Notes under the pieces: model-generated
What the model saw: the letters and a program-made list of their open reading frames with translations, nothing else
Database searches by the model: none
What the model was told of the DNA's origin: nothing
Shown: one piece after another, positions 23,031 through 35,899 of the stretch
Numbering within the stretch: the stretch's first letter is position 1
Layout: each line of letters opens with the position of its first letter
Translations under genes and position numbers: made by a program
Assembly: GCF_001649575.2 (NCBI RefSeq)
Contig: NC_051452.1
Coordinates: 2,395,846 to 2,459,845 of the forward strand
Source: Kryptolebias marmoratus
Taxonomy: Eukaryota; Chordata; Actinopteri; Cyprinodontiformes; Rivulidae
Length of the DNA stretch: 64,000 bases
Direction: 5' to 3'

Positions 23031-24362
23031 ATTCAAGGTGGGTAAATTTCTTGACATTGAAAGCTTAAAAGTTTAATAAGATATGATTTGTGTATTGAAT
23101 TTTTTTTATTACTTTGAATAGTAATTTTGAAAAGTGCTGTGTAACCTGTTAATTTCATATTTCCATTTGTAATCCCAATGTGTAGCACCGTCATACCAGC
23201 AATCATCCAAAAATGTATGACCAGTGCTGTCAAATTAAGTCACAATGAGCAATTAAGTTATTATTTTTTTTAGATTCTCCAAATCAAAGGCTTTAAACTG
23301 ATACATAGTTTATTGAAATTTGGCAATTTATCACCTGGCATGGCAACAAGCTGGTTTTGTTTATAAGATGCCAGTTTAAAAACTAAATTTTTATTGGTCT
23401 GGAGTGATGTCATTGGGATTTCCGGTTGTATATTTAAAAGGGAGACGACCTTCTCAATGATGCCAAACATTATATGGAGACATTTCCCGGCGCTACAGCA
23501 GTCAGCAGCAAAATATTGGTGAATTTTAAATGAAATTAAAAGGGTTAGAATTCAAAGGAATATTTCTTAACACATACCTGTTAGAAAACCTTGAAGGTAA
23601 AGGTATCACAAGATGGTGTCTTTAGGGAGTCGTAGCACTCATTTTTTACACAAATCTCAATTACAGCAAAAGTCAAAAGTGTCATGCTTTTTGAACTGTA
23701 GCCTGTGCTCATTCTGACTCATTTTGCAAACACAGGTTGCATATTTTAAACGAGTTGTCCCCAAAGTCAGGGAAAGAGTTCCACCTTAGGTCATAATTTA
23801 CGATTGTGAACTGGTCGTAAGAATGAGATTGTCGTTTTAATAGTTTAAAAACAAAAATTAAAGTCATAAATGGATACAAATGTTTTTTGTATTGCCATTG
23901 GTCTTTTTATATAAATTACAAGTAAGGTTTGTATTCTCCAGCCAGGGTATTTATGGTTCTAAGACTTTACCTGTGTTGTTTATTGGGTCCAAAGCTAACA
24001 GGTTTGGGAACCAATGTTTCTATCATTTGTTCAGAAATGTTAACAGTGTTCCCTGTTGATGAAAAGATTGATGGTTCTCAGGGGCAAGAGGTTAAAACAA
24101 ACTGGTCCTATTGGAGAACAAATCAACCACGTGAAATCCAATAGTTTGCCAAACTCAAACTCAGTCTCAACAGTGTAATAAAAACAGCACATCAATAAGC
24201 ATTTAGAACCAGTGATTCCAAAACAAAGAAAAGCAGCCTGGCAAATGACAACATAAGCTTCTTACTTTCATGTGGCTTTGTCTGTGATCTGAATGGCAGC
24301 TTGCGGCCATATGTAGAGCTCAAACCAAATCCAAATTACCTCGGCATCTTCTGGAACATAAG
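23031..24362. other. Unique AT-rich DNA, nothing recognised
   Basis: No exon or repeat family is assigned. Short frames at 23033-23470 (minus) and 23929-24144 (plus) have no recognisable features. Confidence 0.3.
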
Positions 24363-24635
24363 CTAAAAATGATGCCTCGTTTCCTCATGTGAGGTGGTAC
24401 TCATGAAGAGCGTCGCCATAAATTTTAGAGAAAGTCGTTGTCGTTTGTTCATCATTTCAGAGTTCTCATCTGCTCTCTCTTGTGAGGCTCCGAGACGAAC
24501 CTCACTTGTGATGAATGTTGCAAAATTTCCAATGCCTCTGATGCTTTTGAAATAGGTTCTCGTGAACAAAAACGGCGTTAGGGAAAAACTGACAGATTCA
24601 AAGAACACCAAGACAAAGAGACCACACGCTCCCAT
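24363..24635 (-). other. Orphan 90-codon open frame, function unknown
   Basis: The minus-strand frame starts MGACGLFVLVFFESVSFSLT, which looks like a hydrophobic signal-like or membrane segment, and continues with a polar half ending in His-His-Phe. It is open through CpG-containing, GC-balanced DNA, unlike its flanks. The start context is weak (T at -3). I know of no family with this sequence. It may be a small gene, an exon of an unknown gene, or a conserved noncoding block that happens to be open. Confidence 0.12.
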
Positions 24636-25194
24636 GGATTAACATTTAAACAAGAAAATACAATCCCAGCGATTTAACAAGCTCCTTAGCTTTTTATCAA
24701 GCGTTTTAAACAAACATGGACTTAGAACAATCTTCCTGCTTAATAGGATGAGAAGTCAAAAAGATGTAAATGCAGAAAGGTATGTGTGATGACCTTATGT
24801 CGAAATCTAAAATTAGTTTAACCTCTGATGCATCCAGCTAATGAGTTTTCATTGACTTTGCGACAGGTCCTGAAAGACAGATATGCTCCACTTACAGTAA
24901 TTTCATGCAATTCTAAGGGATAAGGAGGAAGAGTGAAGAAAAAAAATTAAAAAAAAAACACCGGGGGCCTGGTGTATGCAGCAGAACAAGCTGACAAAAC
25001 TGAGGCAAAAACAGCTTCTATGTTGATGGGTCATAAAAGGCAGAGCCTGCTCACTTCCTGTTTATTAGGCCTAAACTGATTGACAGATTGAGACTAACAC
25101 AAGGCGAAGATGCACACTGGCCAAATCTTCAGGGAGTTCAGACGCTTTGGAACAGGAGAATAATGTAGTAAGAAACGAATAAATAAAAATAAAT
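24636..25194. other. Unique DNA, nothing recognised
   Basis: AT-rich with a poly-A stretch near 24940-24959. No gene or repeat is assigned. Confidence 0.3.
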
Positions 25195-25775
25195 GTTGGT
25201 AACTTCTCTGGCTCTTTAGAGAGATAGTTCAAACATGTTAAAGTGGATGTGAAGAATTTAGATTTTGTTGATTTTAATCAAATTGAAATACCAAAGAAGA
25301 TTACTGCTGCCCTAAAACAACTCCAGTATTAAAAGTTTCATCGTGATTCATGGAAACAAAATTTGACAAATCTTTATATTTCCATCAATTTCTTATGAGT
25401 TATTGGAACAGTTGTGAGTGCTAACAGTGACACCAGCAGCTGGCTGTCACAATATTGGTGCAATTTACAGAACTTCTGTCAGGAATATTGAAATTATTCT
25501 GCTGGAATAGCTGAACCATCATTGTAGACCTTTAAGCTTCTGAAGACCTTGAGCATTTTGCAAATAACCGAAGAATTCTCCAAATTCGACTGCAGTGCAA
25601 AAGTTTATAAAGTAGTGTTTACATGAAGTGCTATGAATTTGCATATTAAGTTGTTTTAAGACTGCATAGCAAGCCATTTTATCTTGACCCCTTTGGACTA
25701 GCCATTAGCTTGTCAATCCAGTCAGAATTCAACTTGATTTCTATCTAAAACAGGTTAAACTTTGATTGTTTAGCA
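25195..25775. repeat. Family B repeat, near-complete copy
   Basis: The interior phrase AGATTACTGCTGCCCTAAAA and the right end TGGACTAGCCATTAGCTTGT followed by CAATCCAGTCAGAATTCAAC match the other family B copies. The left end is diverged (GCTCTTTAGAGAGATAGTTC). Confidence 0.55.
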
Positions 25776-27839
25776 CATTTCTATAGAACCTCACTTCCAA
25801 AGACTTGACCTGTTTAATATGCATCGTGAATGAAGCACAGAAAAAAAATGAAATTTTATCAATAAAAGGTCATCTTCAGTTAATTAGCTTTAAGAGTCCA
25901 GATTAGCTTATTAAAACTTTTTTTTTTTCTAAGATGGCCAATAAAAGTTTGGAACTCTTTACAAAAGTATAACACTGGATCCAAAAATGTCTAGCTAAAA
26001 CAGTATATCTACATATAAATGTTTCTGTCACGTTTGTTCAATTTTAAACTAAACTTAAAAAAAAAAGCCGTAAATCCCCGACAACCTTTAATTTCTTCAA
26101 AGTTGTGAAGGTGTGGTGACGGTTAGACATTACCACACCTCGCCCATCTCTTGGCTCCACTTGAGATTTGCATTGATTTTGTGGCGCCTCAATCAATAAT
26201 AATTAGAAAAGCATTTAATGACTTTGTGAACTTCTAACCCCAAATGTTACATAATTGCACAGCAAGTAGGTTTTCTGGTTAAGTAGACAAGGCACAGCAT
26301 AATGTAGTGGCTTCAAGTGTTAGCTGCAGATTTCAAGCAGCCTTTTAGGGTGAGATGAGAGGCAGTGGGGGGGGTTGAATATTTATTTCTGGCAGGGATC
26401 CTGCTGCGAAGCAAAACAGCCATTAGATGGTGTTTTTTGCTGTCAAAAATTATGCCCCTTGAAAGCATTTTTATGACACCTTTGTCTTCTGACGCCTGTT
26501 GCACAACATGTGCATTTAAAACATTTCAAGGATTTTTCAAAGGACTTGCAGTTTGGTGCATAAATACAGAACTTATTGCAAATCTAGAGACAACACAAGA
26601 ACAAAAAACTTGTTGAATTAACCTTAGTAGAAAGACGTTTCAAAAATATTTGGTTATTTCATGATGGAGCAGTTATGCTGTTGGAATTTAGTACATCTGG
26701 CAACATAACATTTAAGGGCTGATCTTACTAAAGCAGAGATAGTGTGCGACTTTAGGCAGTTTTCTTCCTGGATTAAAAATTTCTAAGGAAATATTTTGTT
26801 GTGGACCTGAACTGACGGTCTGTAGTTGTTCAACTCACAGAAAGCCATTTCAGTTCTCTCATGACCAAAGGTGACCTACGACAAATATCAAGCAGAGTCA
26901 GATTTTCTGGTAAAGTTGTGTATGTGACTGCTGCAGCGACAGAGCGTATTTCTAACAGCCATGAGTGCATCCATAGCCGTCATGTTTATACGGTCCCACA
27001 TTTATTATATCTTGCAGCATGCAATGTGACACAGGTTATTATCAAAAATTTTCGACTCTCAAGCTCAGTGTGGCATGAAAACCTAAATCTGCACACGAGA
27101 CAAAAAAAGACTTCACCCTTTCTTTTCTACACTAGATTATTTTTTTCTATTGGAAAAAAAATGTCCAGGCATTTTTAAAACACTGAGATACTCATGATGC
27201 ATCACTAAATGGTGAGAATGCACATGTTTGCAGCATATGAAAAGACAGAGAACACAGTTACCTTGACAAAAACCTGTGTTGATTTGGTTTCTAGGGCATA
27301 AAGTGCATGAGTTAAATATGCGGCTACATTATCGTTTTCCCCAAAATGCCATTTGCTTGTGGACAAAAGGTGAAAATGCAGCAGAAAATGTTCCCTTTTA
27401 ATCATTTTTGAGATGTTGACAAAACTTGATATTATGAAACCCAGGAGAAGATGCAGTATGTTGGTTCATTCTATTTAAAATTAGTTCAACCAACCTAGTT
27501 ACAAAGTTGAGTCAACGCAAAAAGGATTTGTTGACTCAACTTTTATGTTGCAGAAAAAGATTTTTCTTTGATATCTAATATAAAAACTTTTTGCATAAAG
27601 GTGGAATAAAATCTATAATGAACACATGCTGATTTCTCACCTGAAGCTAACACTGATCTGCATGAAAGGCATGTACCAGGGGGGGTCTCCAAAATGAGTT
27701 TCCCACAGCGAAACCCTTGCAAATCTATGATAATTTCTTCCCAAGATCGATAAAAACATGCAGGACTTGTTAGCATAAAATATATTAGGCTGTGAGCAAT
27801 GGCCTGTGCCAAAATTGTCTTTTAGAAGTGATATTTCTC
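25776..27839. promoter_or_regulatory. Unique noncoding DNA; candidates 26300-26600 and 26820-27180
   Basis: In 26300-26600 the words TTGAATATTTATTTCTGGCA and GCAAAACAGCCATTAGATGG stand in a balanced block open on both strands. In 26820-27180 a 105-codon frame runs through TTATATCTTGCAGCATGCAA; its peptide has no recognisable domain. Both blocks look more like conserved noncoding DNA than exons. Confidence 0.22.
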
Positions 27840-28270
27840 TTTGCTAGTGCCTTTTTAAATTCGTAGCATGAGTGCCCCCCTCATATACGCACTATGTTAA
27901 TGAACAGTCGAACTCTGACAAGTTTGACTCAGAAAATCCATAGTCATTAATGTCTGCGCTCTTCTCATCAGAAATTACAATCAGGCAAAATTAGTTAACA
28001 AAAATCTATACAGTAACATCATCATTATCTGCACTGCAGATTGGAACAAGAGCCTTAGATGCATCCCAGCTACAGGTAGAACAATGCAGCATCGCTGATA
28101 ATGAGCCACTCAAGACCTGATCAGTTAATGAAATTGTATGAAAGCCAACACGTTTTTGATGGCGTGGTTTGGAGCTTAAGGTATTATTAAAACAAACTCC
28201 TGGGTTTTATCTACATAGTTTGACTGCTGGCGCAAATGCACACAGATGCCAAAATGGAGCTTTAATTGGT
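27840..28270. promoter_or_regulatory. Strong candidate enhancer-like block
   Basis: Dense TAAT/ATTA and GATAA words occur in balanced, non-repetitive sequence: ACTATGTTAATGAACAGTCG, AGTCATTAATGTCTGCG, GCTGATAATGAGCCACTCAA and TGGAGCTTTAATTGGTTTGC. No frame longer than a few dozen codons crosses it. This texture is what deeply conserved vertebrate noncoding elements near developmental genes look like. Confidence 0.35.
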
Positions 28271-28494
28271 TTGCATGTTTCTATTTCTGTCATACTTTTT
28301 TTTAGGGTTTGTTTTTTTTTTCTGCAAAGTTAATTTTTTCTTTCTTCCTAGAATATTTTCAAAAATGACCTGGAAACTTGACTGTGAAATATTTTAATTT
28401 TCATATTTCAACAATCCATTTTATTCTTTGGTAAAACATGCTGTAGAGTAATTTTTTTTGTTTGTTTTTTTTTAAATTCTCCCTATGGGAAACA
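28271..28494. other. Poly-T rich spacer
   Basis: Multiple T-runs (near 28289, 28310 and 28450) with no recognised element. Confidence 0.4.
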
Positions 28495-28770
28495 ACCTTC
28501 GGACATGTAAAGACTGCAGTCCAGTAAGCAGCTCCATAATATTGATTGCCAGCGTGTAAATTTAAATTGGTCTACAACACAGTGCCGGTTCATTGAAATT
28601 GATTATCAATAACCATGCCATTGATATGATCTGGATCACTGTGTTAAATCCTAACATCCCATTTGCGTAGATTTGTGTTGTTTATGCTTTCATCTCTAAC
28701 AACTCACACTTTGTGATCAGTGAGTGATCGACTGCAACGTGGCACAAAACGAACGCCAAAGTGTTTTTAA
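28495..28770. promoter_or_regulatory. Candidate enhancer-like block
   Basis: The block contains ATTGATTATCAATAACC, in which ATTGATTATCAAT is a near-perfect palindrome of PBX/CUX-type words, and CCATTGATATGATCTGGATC. GTGATCAGTGAGTGATCG follows. Composition is balanced against AT-rich flanks. Confidence 0.3.
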
Positions 28771-29689
28771 GTGTGGTAGCTAACTGGTCCCTTGGCATAT
28801 ATGGGAATATTGACATTCCTTTTTTACATAAAGATGTATATCATGTTCTTAAAGAGGTGTACAATTTGGTAGCACTGTCCTTTATTACTTCTGATTAAAG
28901 GGTAGGGGTTGGGTAATATAAAAAAACAGGATTTTACAATTTAAAATGGTTTTATTCTAATTTATGACTTTTTGTATTTTCATATCTCTTCAAAAATGAA
29001 AGTAATGTATGATGAATTCTTCTGCATGCTAGATAGCTACCTACTTAGCATTCATGGACATATTGAGGTTGCATCTGCTTACATAAAGGTGACTGACAGT
29101 GTATTAGCCTCTTGAATGTGTGTAATTTTGTAAAATATAAGATTACAAAATGTAAATGTAATATTTTAACCAGACCATGGGGTTTGGCTCGAGCAATTGC
29201 TTCTGACTGGAACGAGTCTATGCAGTTTTCTTTTCAGTTCTTATGGTTTATTTGCTTGAGGAAGAGGTCTTAATAATATCAATCTCACCCCATGTCATCC
29301 TAAGGTGCATCTAAATCACATTTCGTAGACTGTACACCAGTCGAACAAAATGAAGCTCGTGGTAAGTCTGTGCACATCTCTGATGGTGACTATTTTAGAT
29401 ATCTGGGGCAGACACTCAAAAAGACACAGATGTCACAAGTTTGATGTGACCCAGATGTTCCGGAGTTTGCACAGCCACTGAAACATGGGATTCATTTGGA
29501 CAGTAAAAAGAGATCAGGATTTAACCCATCTGTGCACAGAGTTCACATCACAACTTGCAGCTGTTGAGATATATGGGACAATGCATGCATGCAGTTAATT
29601 TAAAGCATTTACAGTTACAAGAAAACGTCATAATATTGATGAGGTATATCTTAAAATAATTATTTAGCATGCATCAGAAGTAATGCTAG
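28771..29689. promoter_or_regulatory. Unique noncoding DNA; possible element 29300-29690
   Basis: No exon is seen. A balanced stretch (ATCTCTGATGGTGACTATTT, TTTGATGTGACCCAGATGTT) is followed by ATTTAGCATGCATCAGAAGT. There is no evidence beyond composition and motif words. Confidence 0.2.
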
Positions 29690-30350
29690 GCATGGTTGGA
29701 TCGAAGTAATTACTCTGACATGACTCATCGTCTCAGTATTCTGGTTAAAATTAAAAGACTGAAATATAAAATACAGCTTTAGATACGCAGTTTTTGCTGA
29801 GGAAAATACTAGCTAAGTAAATCGGAGCTAATACAAAAAATTGAGAAAACACAAAAAGTTGTAACCACTGTTCTGATTTCCCCCCTTTTCCCAAAAGAAC
29901 AGCCCAAAGCCCTGCCGCCAATGATTGAAAAATAAATTTGTGTGACATAAGCAATGGGAAGACACGACACAAATGAGGATGGGTTTGAAATTTACCAAAG
30001 TCTTTCTGTTGAAAACAAAGTGCCTTCCCATTAATTTCCCACCCGAATCTTTAATGAAATGCAAATCAAACATTCCACGAGTTTGATTAATCTCCGAGGG
30101 TGGCCGAGCCCTGCTGGCTGGAACAGTGGGAGACCCGCTGGCGATGCTGTTCTGATCTACTCAGCTTTTGCTCTGCAATGAGTCATTTATTTAATTGGGA
30201 TGAACTTGAAAATTCGTCTTTTCTCTGTTTCTGCTTTTCTTCGACCCTCCTTTTCACACCTATAAACATGTCTGTACTTTGCTGGATTAGTGGTTTAGTT
30301 TCCCAAAAAATGGAGAACTTACTCTTCCCAGGACTCACCTTTTAGCTGCT
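29690..30350. promoter_or_regulatory. Strong candidate enhancer-like block with octamer
   Basis: A perfect POU octamer ATGCAAAT lies at 30059-30066, just after GTGCCTTCCCATTAATTTCC and CCGAATCTTTAATGAA. Nearby are AAGTAATTACTCTGACATGA and GTTTGATTAATCTCCGAGGG. Three overlapping frames on both strands give unrelated, domain-free peptides, consistent with noncoding selection rather than coding. Confidence 0.35.
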
Positions 30351-30689
30351 AACTCCACTGACTCGGCACATAGTAGCATTCATTGTCATTCATTCTTTTC
30401 TTGCCTGGGGTAACGGCAGTGCTGGAACATATCTTTACGTGTCGTGGAATATGCTCTAGTGGTTTAGTCCAACTGGTCGTAAGTACACAAAGGCACTGAA
30501 TATTCAGTTTACTCAATCTGTGTACACCACAAATTTCTCAAAAACAAAGCCACAAACCCCAGTGGACAAGTTCTTAGTCTGATTTTACACACAGTTAAAA
30601 TACAGTTAAAATTATATGTTTACTGACTTTCAATCAGATTAAACTTACCATTTTAAGGTCTGTAAGGGTTCCCTAAGTTTTTATTTAAA
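30351..30689. other. Unique AT-rich DNA, nothing recognised
   Basis: No exon is seen. The duplicated short word ACAGTTAAAATACAGTTAAA near 30593-30612 is the only local structure. Confidence 0.3.
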
Positions 30690-30905
30690 TACTCAAATTG
30701 TTTTACTTCAAAGTCACAAGTTTACATACTTCTTCTTAGTATTTGGTAGCATTGCCTTTTAAACTTTGACTTGGGTCAAAGTTTTAGGGTATCCTTCCAC
30801 AAGCTTTCCACAATAATTTGCTGGAATTTTGTTGCTCCTGACAGAACTGTCCTTAAGCCACCTTGTAACTAACTTGGTAGTATGCTTAGGGTCATTATTA
30901 GTTGA
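30690..30905 (-). pseudogene. Sleeping-Beauty-like Tc1 remnant, transposase C-terminus
   Basis: Read on the minus strand, the fragment encodes DPKHTTKLVTRWLKD (the conserved region around the second catalytic Asp) and then LVEGYPKTLTQ, the C-terminal LVEGYPKTF motif of Tc1-like transposases of the Sleeping Beauty group. It ends in a decayed terminal repeat in which GTATGTAAACTTGTGAC is recognisable. The region between the two motifs is deleted. The copy is inactive. Confidence 0.85.
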
Positions 30906-31110
30906 TTGTCTGTTTGTTGTTAGATTCGTGTTGTAGTCTTCGTACCTCTGAATTCTTTGTCCCTGTGTTTTGGCTTGCGTTTGTTTCAGGTGTTATATTG
31001 AAACAAGATTTTAATGTTAAGTCTGCCTGCTGTCATGCCTACATTTTAGTCCTCCATCTTCTACTCATATTGGCTTAAACAAATATATATGATGTTATAT
31101 TGTGTCATCA
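30906..31110. repeat. Pyrimidine-rich dispersed repeat, decayed copy
   Basis: GTCTGTTTGTTGTTAGATTC, then TTGTCCCTGTGTTTTGGCTT and CATTTTAGTCCTCCATCTTC, resemble the repeats at 1955-2115 and 10805-10990. The boundaries are approximate. Confidence 0.3.
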
Positions 31111-32940
31111 CTGTTTGTTTTTTTTTTGTTTTGGGCAGTTTTTAATTCTGAAGACTTATCTTTTCATGTATGTCTAAAGTGGATTAAAGTAACTGAAAAA
31201 ACCACTTCATTTCTGTTTACTTAAATGTAAAAATGCTATTTTCATTTCCATGACGTACTATGTACTGTCTGGTTTACTCATTTGTTGGCACGATAAATCA
31301 AAGTTATGAACAATTTTGGCAAATTTATAGTAGAATTGCCTAACTGAGTTCTTTTTTCACTCTTGGACTGCTATCATTTTAGGGTTTCTTGGCTGAAGTG
31401 ATTGTAAACTTAAAAAAAGAGGGAGAGAAAACAGATTACTTGAATATCTATAGACAGTATAGAAACAATGCAGGGGTGAAAATGTGCTTCACATAATTTC
31501 AATGTTGATTATTTAAGGTTAAATCTTAAGGACTGTATTGGCCACACAACAAACCCGAGTTTCTATCAATTCCAAGTCTTGGTTTGAGCTCTATTCTGAT
31601 TATTTGTAGTAAAAGTTTGATATTGGTGGATTTAAAACTCATAAGCAGCTTTCTGCTGCATAGTTTTAATTGTGGAGATGCTGCAGCAAAAGTATCTTCA
31701 CAATACCTTTTAATATCCCCAGGGGGCTCTTTATGTTTAAAGCTACAACTTCGACACTTAAGGGCCACGCTTTTACTTTTACACGAAAGATAAGTGTAAA
31801 AAATGTATTTTTTTAGCACAGTCTCTTCACAGTTCAGTGGTGTTAAGTTTTTTTTTTCTTCCAAGAAATCTCTGTACTTTAGAAGTTGGTCTTCAAAAAT
31901 GTTCTTTATAGCTTCGGAAATAAAAATTGGTCAGTCAGGGATGGGCAGCTAAAAACAGTCCAAGATTTCAAAAGGCAGTTCTACAAAATAATTTAAAAAT
32001 AATTCTGTGCCATGTATCTAGAAAACTAAAGAATGCTACTTTAATAAATGCTTAAAAATTGTTCGAGGAATGCTTATAACAGATATTTGACTTTTTTTTT
32101 ATTTCAAAACTGCTAACTACAAAAAAATACTTCTTTAAAATTCTGTTCCCCTTATATTCATCTCCTAAAAAGTTTTTACAATTTCACATTTAAATAAAGA
32201 TGAAGCCAGAGGGGAACATATAGATCAGAAAGTGGTAGTTTAATCCCCTTGTAGAGTTTTTGGTGGATAAATGACATTAAACTCTTGATGTCTTTGTTTG
32301 TTATTTGCATATCGTAGGTTTGGATGTCCCAGAGCAGGTTGTTCCCAATATTAACGAGGTCATGGGTTTAGTTTTGTGACTGCCAGCCCTTTTTTTCAGA
32401 TCCCCGAAAAATCCTTGCCACCCAAACTTTATAAATCAGGCAATCTATTGAAAGTATTCCAGTAAAAAAAGTGTATTTTCTAGGCCAATAGATGCTTTGG
32501 AATACTTGCTCTGGACCCTTTTGTGTGTGCAAGAAGTAAAATACAGTTGCAGTTATGTTGAGCAAAAAAAAAAAATAATAATAATTGGCATATTTACAGT
32601 GCACCAAGTTTCAGTGCTTGATTTAATAATCACTTTTATATTCTGACTGTTTATTTATGAAATATTCATAACAATAGGCATCAAAAGGCTGTACCTGAAC
32701 AAGGGCTTAGTAAACTTCAGTTTGATCAAAGAGTTTAGCAAACAAGAGATTAAAACGTCTAATGTTGAAACTGCAACTGGATCAGTCAAAGGATCATCTG
32801 AAAACAATCAAGCAGACCCAGAAACCTTATGCTTTAATCATGGTTAATCTCAGCACTGGCTATTTCACAGTAGGAACCTCCATCTTTTGGTTTAACATGC
32901 TGAACAGAAGCTGTTGAATCAAAATTTCTGCTTGATTTGA
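31111..32940. other. Unique AT-rich DNA, nothing recognised
   Basis: Long homopolymers and weakly structured AT-rich sequence. A 112-codon minus-strand frame at 31526-31864 overlaps a 69-codon plus frame, and neither resembles a known protein. Confidence 0.3.
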
Positions 32941-33200
32941 TGGCCAATTTCTTTCACAACGGGGAAACGTATAATAATGGCATCCACCAGTTGCCTACCA
33001 TTTGGGGGCGAAAATAAATGCTTGTTTGTGGTGAGCAAAATCTGGTCATTATTTCCAAAAAATTCCTATTATCTGACCACTCTGGAGCTAAATGGAGACG
33101 CAAATCAAAATGACAATGGGCAGTCTTGCACCAAGTGTGACTATCCCTAAATATGGAACAGCCTTTTCTCTCTTTACTCCACTCTAGCATGTTGCTTTAA
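32941..33200. promoter_or_regulatory. Candidate conserved noncoding element
   Basis: AATAAATGCTTGTTTGTGGT, TGGTCATTATTTCC and GGAGACGCAAATCAAAATGA (an octamer-like word) occur in a balanced block. No repeat match. Confidence 0.22.
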
Positions 33201-35899
33201 GCAAAAAGAGGGGAAATGACTTTCAGTAACTATGTCTCCCACAGTTTATGATGTGCTATCTCAGGGTTTGCTGGTGTAACGGTCCTTTTTCTTGTATTTT
33301 TTTTTTTAAATAAAATATTGTGGCACACCAAATTGGCATTGCCCAATGCAGCTGACAGAAATTCATCCCTAAAAAAAACTTCAGTTCCGTTTCTTGTTTG
33401 TAGCTGAACAATTTTATTTTAAGAAATTAATTGATTAACATAATACTTGAAATGTTTGTATCAGCTTGAGTTTGGTTTAAAAAAAAAATGTAACTCACAA
33501 ACTTTTAAGACCACATACCAGATAAAAGTAGAGGCTCTCCAGTGCCATGCCCATGTAATATTTTTTTTTTTTAAAAAAGCATTCAAAGATTTTTAATCAT
33601 GCTTGAGTTGATGGACCACAGAGCAGCCTTCAATTGCAATAGATTTTAAATTAAACCAGTGAATTGTTGTTTTCCCTCAAGGTGTTCAGGCAGCAGGAAA
33701 TTTTTTGTGGACTACGCAGGTTCTTTGCTTTTGAGAAAATTGAGCTGTCCTAGAAAGTTTTAAAAATCTCATATTGCATCTTGTACATCTGTTCTTTTTT
33801 TAGTTTTCCCACAAATGACGTAAAAGACATAAAACATATCAAATCTTGTCATGGTTACTTTCATCCATATTGCGTCAATTTTACTGACATTGACATCTTT
33901 TTTTTTTTTTTAACTGACAATGTCGAGAAGAAACCACCTCTACATGTCCATTCACAGAATGTTCCTTTTTTGTGTGTGCTTGCTGTGCTTCTCTGTCCAG
34001 TACACTTTAAAATCTATTTATTACTTCAGTCTGACTGTCTGTGCTTTCAGATGAAACACTTATTTTCTCCTGCGCCAAGCCCAAAAACCACTGCCAAAAA
34101 GGCAACAAAGAAAGTTTATCACAATAAGCACTGAGATGGGATGACCACTGTTAGTTTTAAGAGGATCCTTTGAAAGAACTTTTCTATAACCTAGAGGGGG
34201 AAAAAAAATCAGAAATGGCAAATACGGTCAGAAAAACAAACAACAAAAAAAGATTGCTTAAAGAAAACTGCTGGTTAAATGAGCTCAAAGGAGACTTTTA
34301 AGCTCTCTAGAGAATTAAGCTCAACTTAGTTTGTCTAATGGACTTGCTTTGGAAAGCCAGTTCTTTAGTTTATATTTAAGTCCTTTTGTATCAGCAGTCT
34401 AGATCTTTATTTTTCTTGATTTGAAAAACATTTTCACCCAGACAAGCAGCGGAAAATCCAACCAAAATGCTGCAACAACCCAAAAAGCATGAGAACACAT
34501 TGGACACGGCTAAATAATTTCATCAACTATTAAGCTTTGTACACAATTTGTTTCTTTGGTGTTTCAGTTAGCACAAAGTCAACCAGACATAAAAATATAA
34601 AATAAAGTAAATGGCATTGTTGTTGCTGTTACTAGCACACAAAGCAATTGTGGCCAGGTATGAAATAAGGTGCAATGTGACTTTTTTTTTAATTATTATT
34701 ATTATTATTTCTGTTAGTCCAATACACACTGGTACACCCAAAATTCATATTTTAAAATTCTTCACTGTAAACCAGCATTTGTAAAAATGCCATTTTTCTC
34801 TCCAAAAATTCTATTTGCCTGAGAGCAGCAGCGATAATCTGTTTTACACAAATTCCATATGTTTAAAGCTTTGTCTACAAAATAAACTGGCAACATTTCT
34901 GTGATGCGTTCTAATAACGTTGACGTCATCTTTATCCTATTTAACTTGCTCTTGCGTATTTGTATTTATGAATGTAGAAATGAGCTACAGCCCAAGTGTC
35001 TTACTTCATATCCAGTCTCTGTCTAAACCTAACTTAGGTTCAAATTTTGTATTAAAAAAAAATGGTTACAAGCCTATGTGTGTCATGGATGAAAATTTAC
35101 AGTGATTTATCCTGGGTTTATCCGGTGTTCAAATGGTAAAATAAAACTATTTTTTAAGAATAGAGGCGGTGGAGGACATCTATAAAGGATGCATGAGAGC
35201 TCTTGTATAGAAAATTCCACTTCAGTTTCATGTAAAATTTGAACAAGACATTTTGATTGAACTCAAAATCCATTTTATCATCTTGTTTTTTGTTTTTTTT
35301 TTACATTTTCATTGTGACTCATCTGAACAGTTAACAAATATATATGTATTTCTGATTAGAAATGTTAAATATTCAATCTAGAATTAACATGGTTGGGATT
35401 TATTGGAGGTGGAAATGGTTGTGGATGGCCAGTTTCTTTACCTTAAACACTTTATTAAGGTTGGTGCTTCGTCTTTGCAGAGGATCAATGTGCTTCCTCC
35501 TGCTATTCTATTAATTGCTATTCTACTCTTCTACACCACTGTTTGAGAGAAGTGACTTATTTAAGAATTAAAACTCAAACTACAGTTTGGGTCAAATTCA
35601 AAGTGAGCTCACGTTGACTGTCACTCATGAATTATAACGGCTAATTTTATTTTACATCCTTTGGTCCTTTAAAAAAAGAGCCAAATTCTGTGCTCATTGT
35701 AACGCTTTGACACATGTCTCCATCCAATTTCTCCCCTCTGAATACTTGCTGTGTCACTTGTCTGTCTTAAACTGCCAATCTAGCTCCGTGATATTGACTT
35801 TTAAATGGCTGTGCCCCAATCTCCAACATGTCAGCACACCAAAATCAAACAGGTGCTGTCCATCAATGAATTAAACAGTTGCTGAGAGAAAAGTTTGCA
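33201..35899. other. Unique AT-rich DNA with simple repeats
   Basis: No gene is recognised. An (ATT)n tract sits at about 34691-34710. A 117-codon frame at 33781-34134 ends in a Lys-rich tail and has a Phe run from poly-T, so I treat it as chance. Confidence 0.3.
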
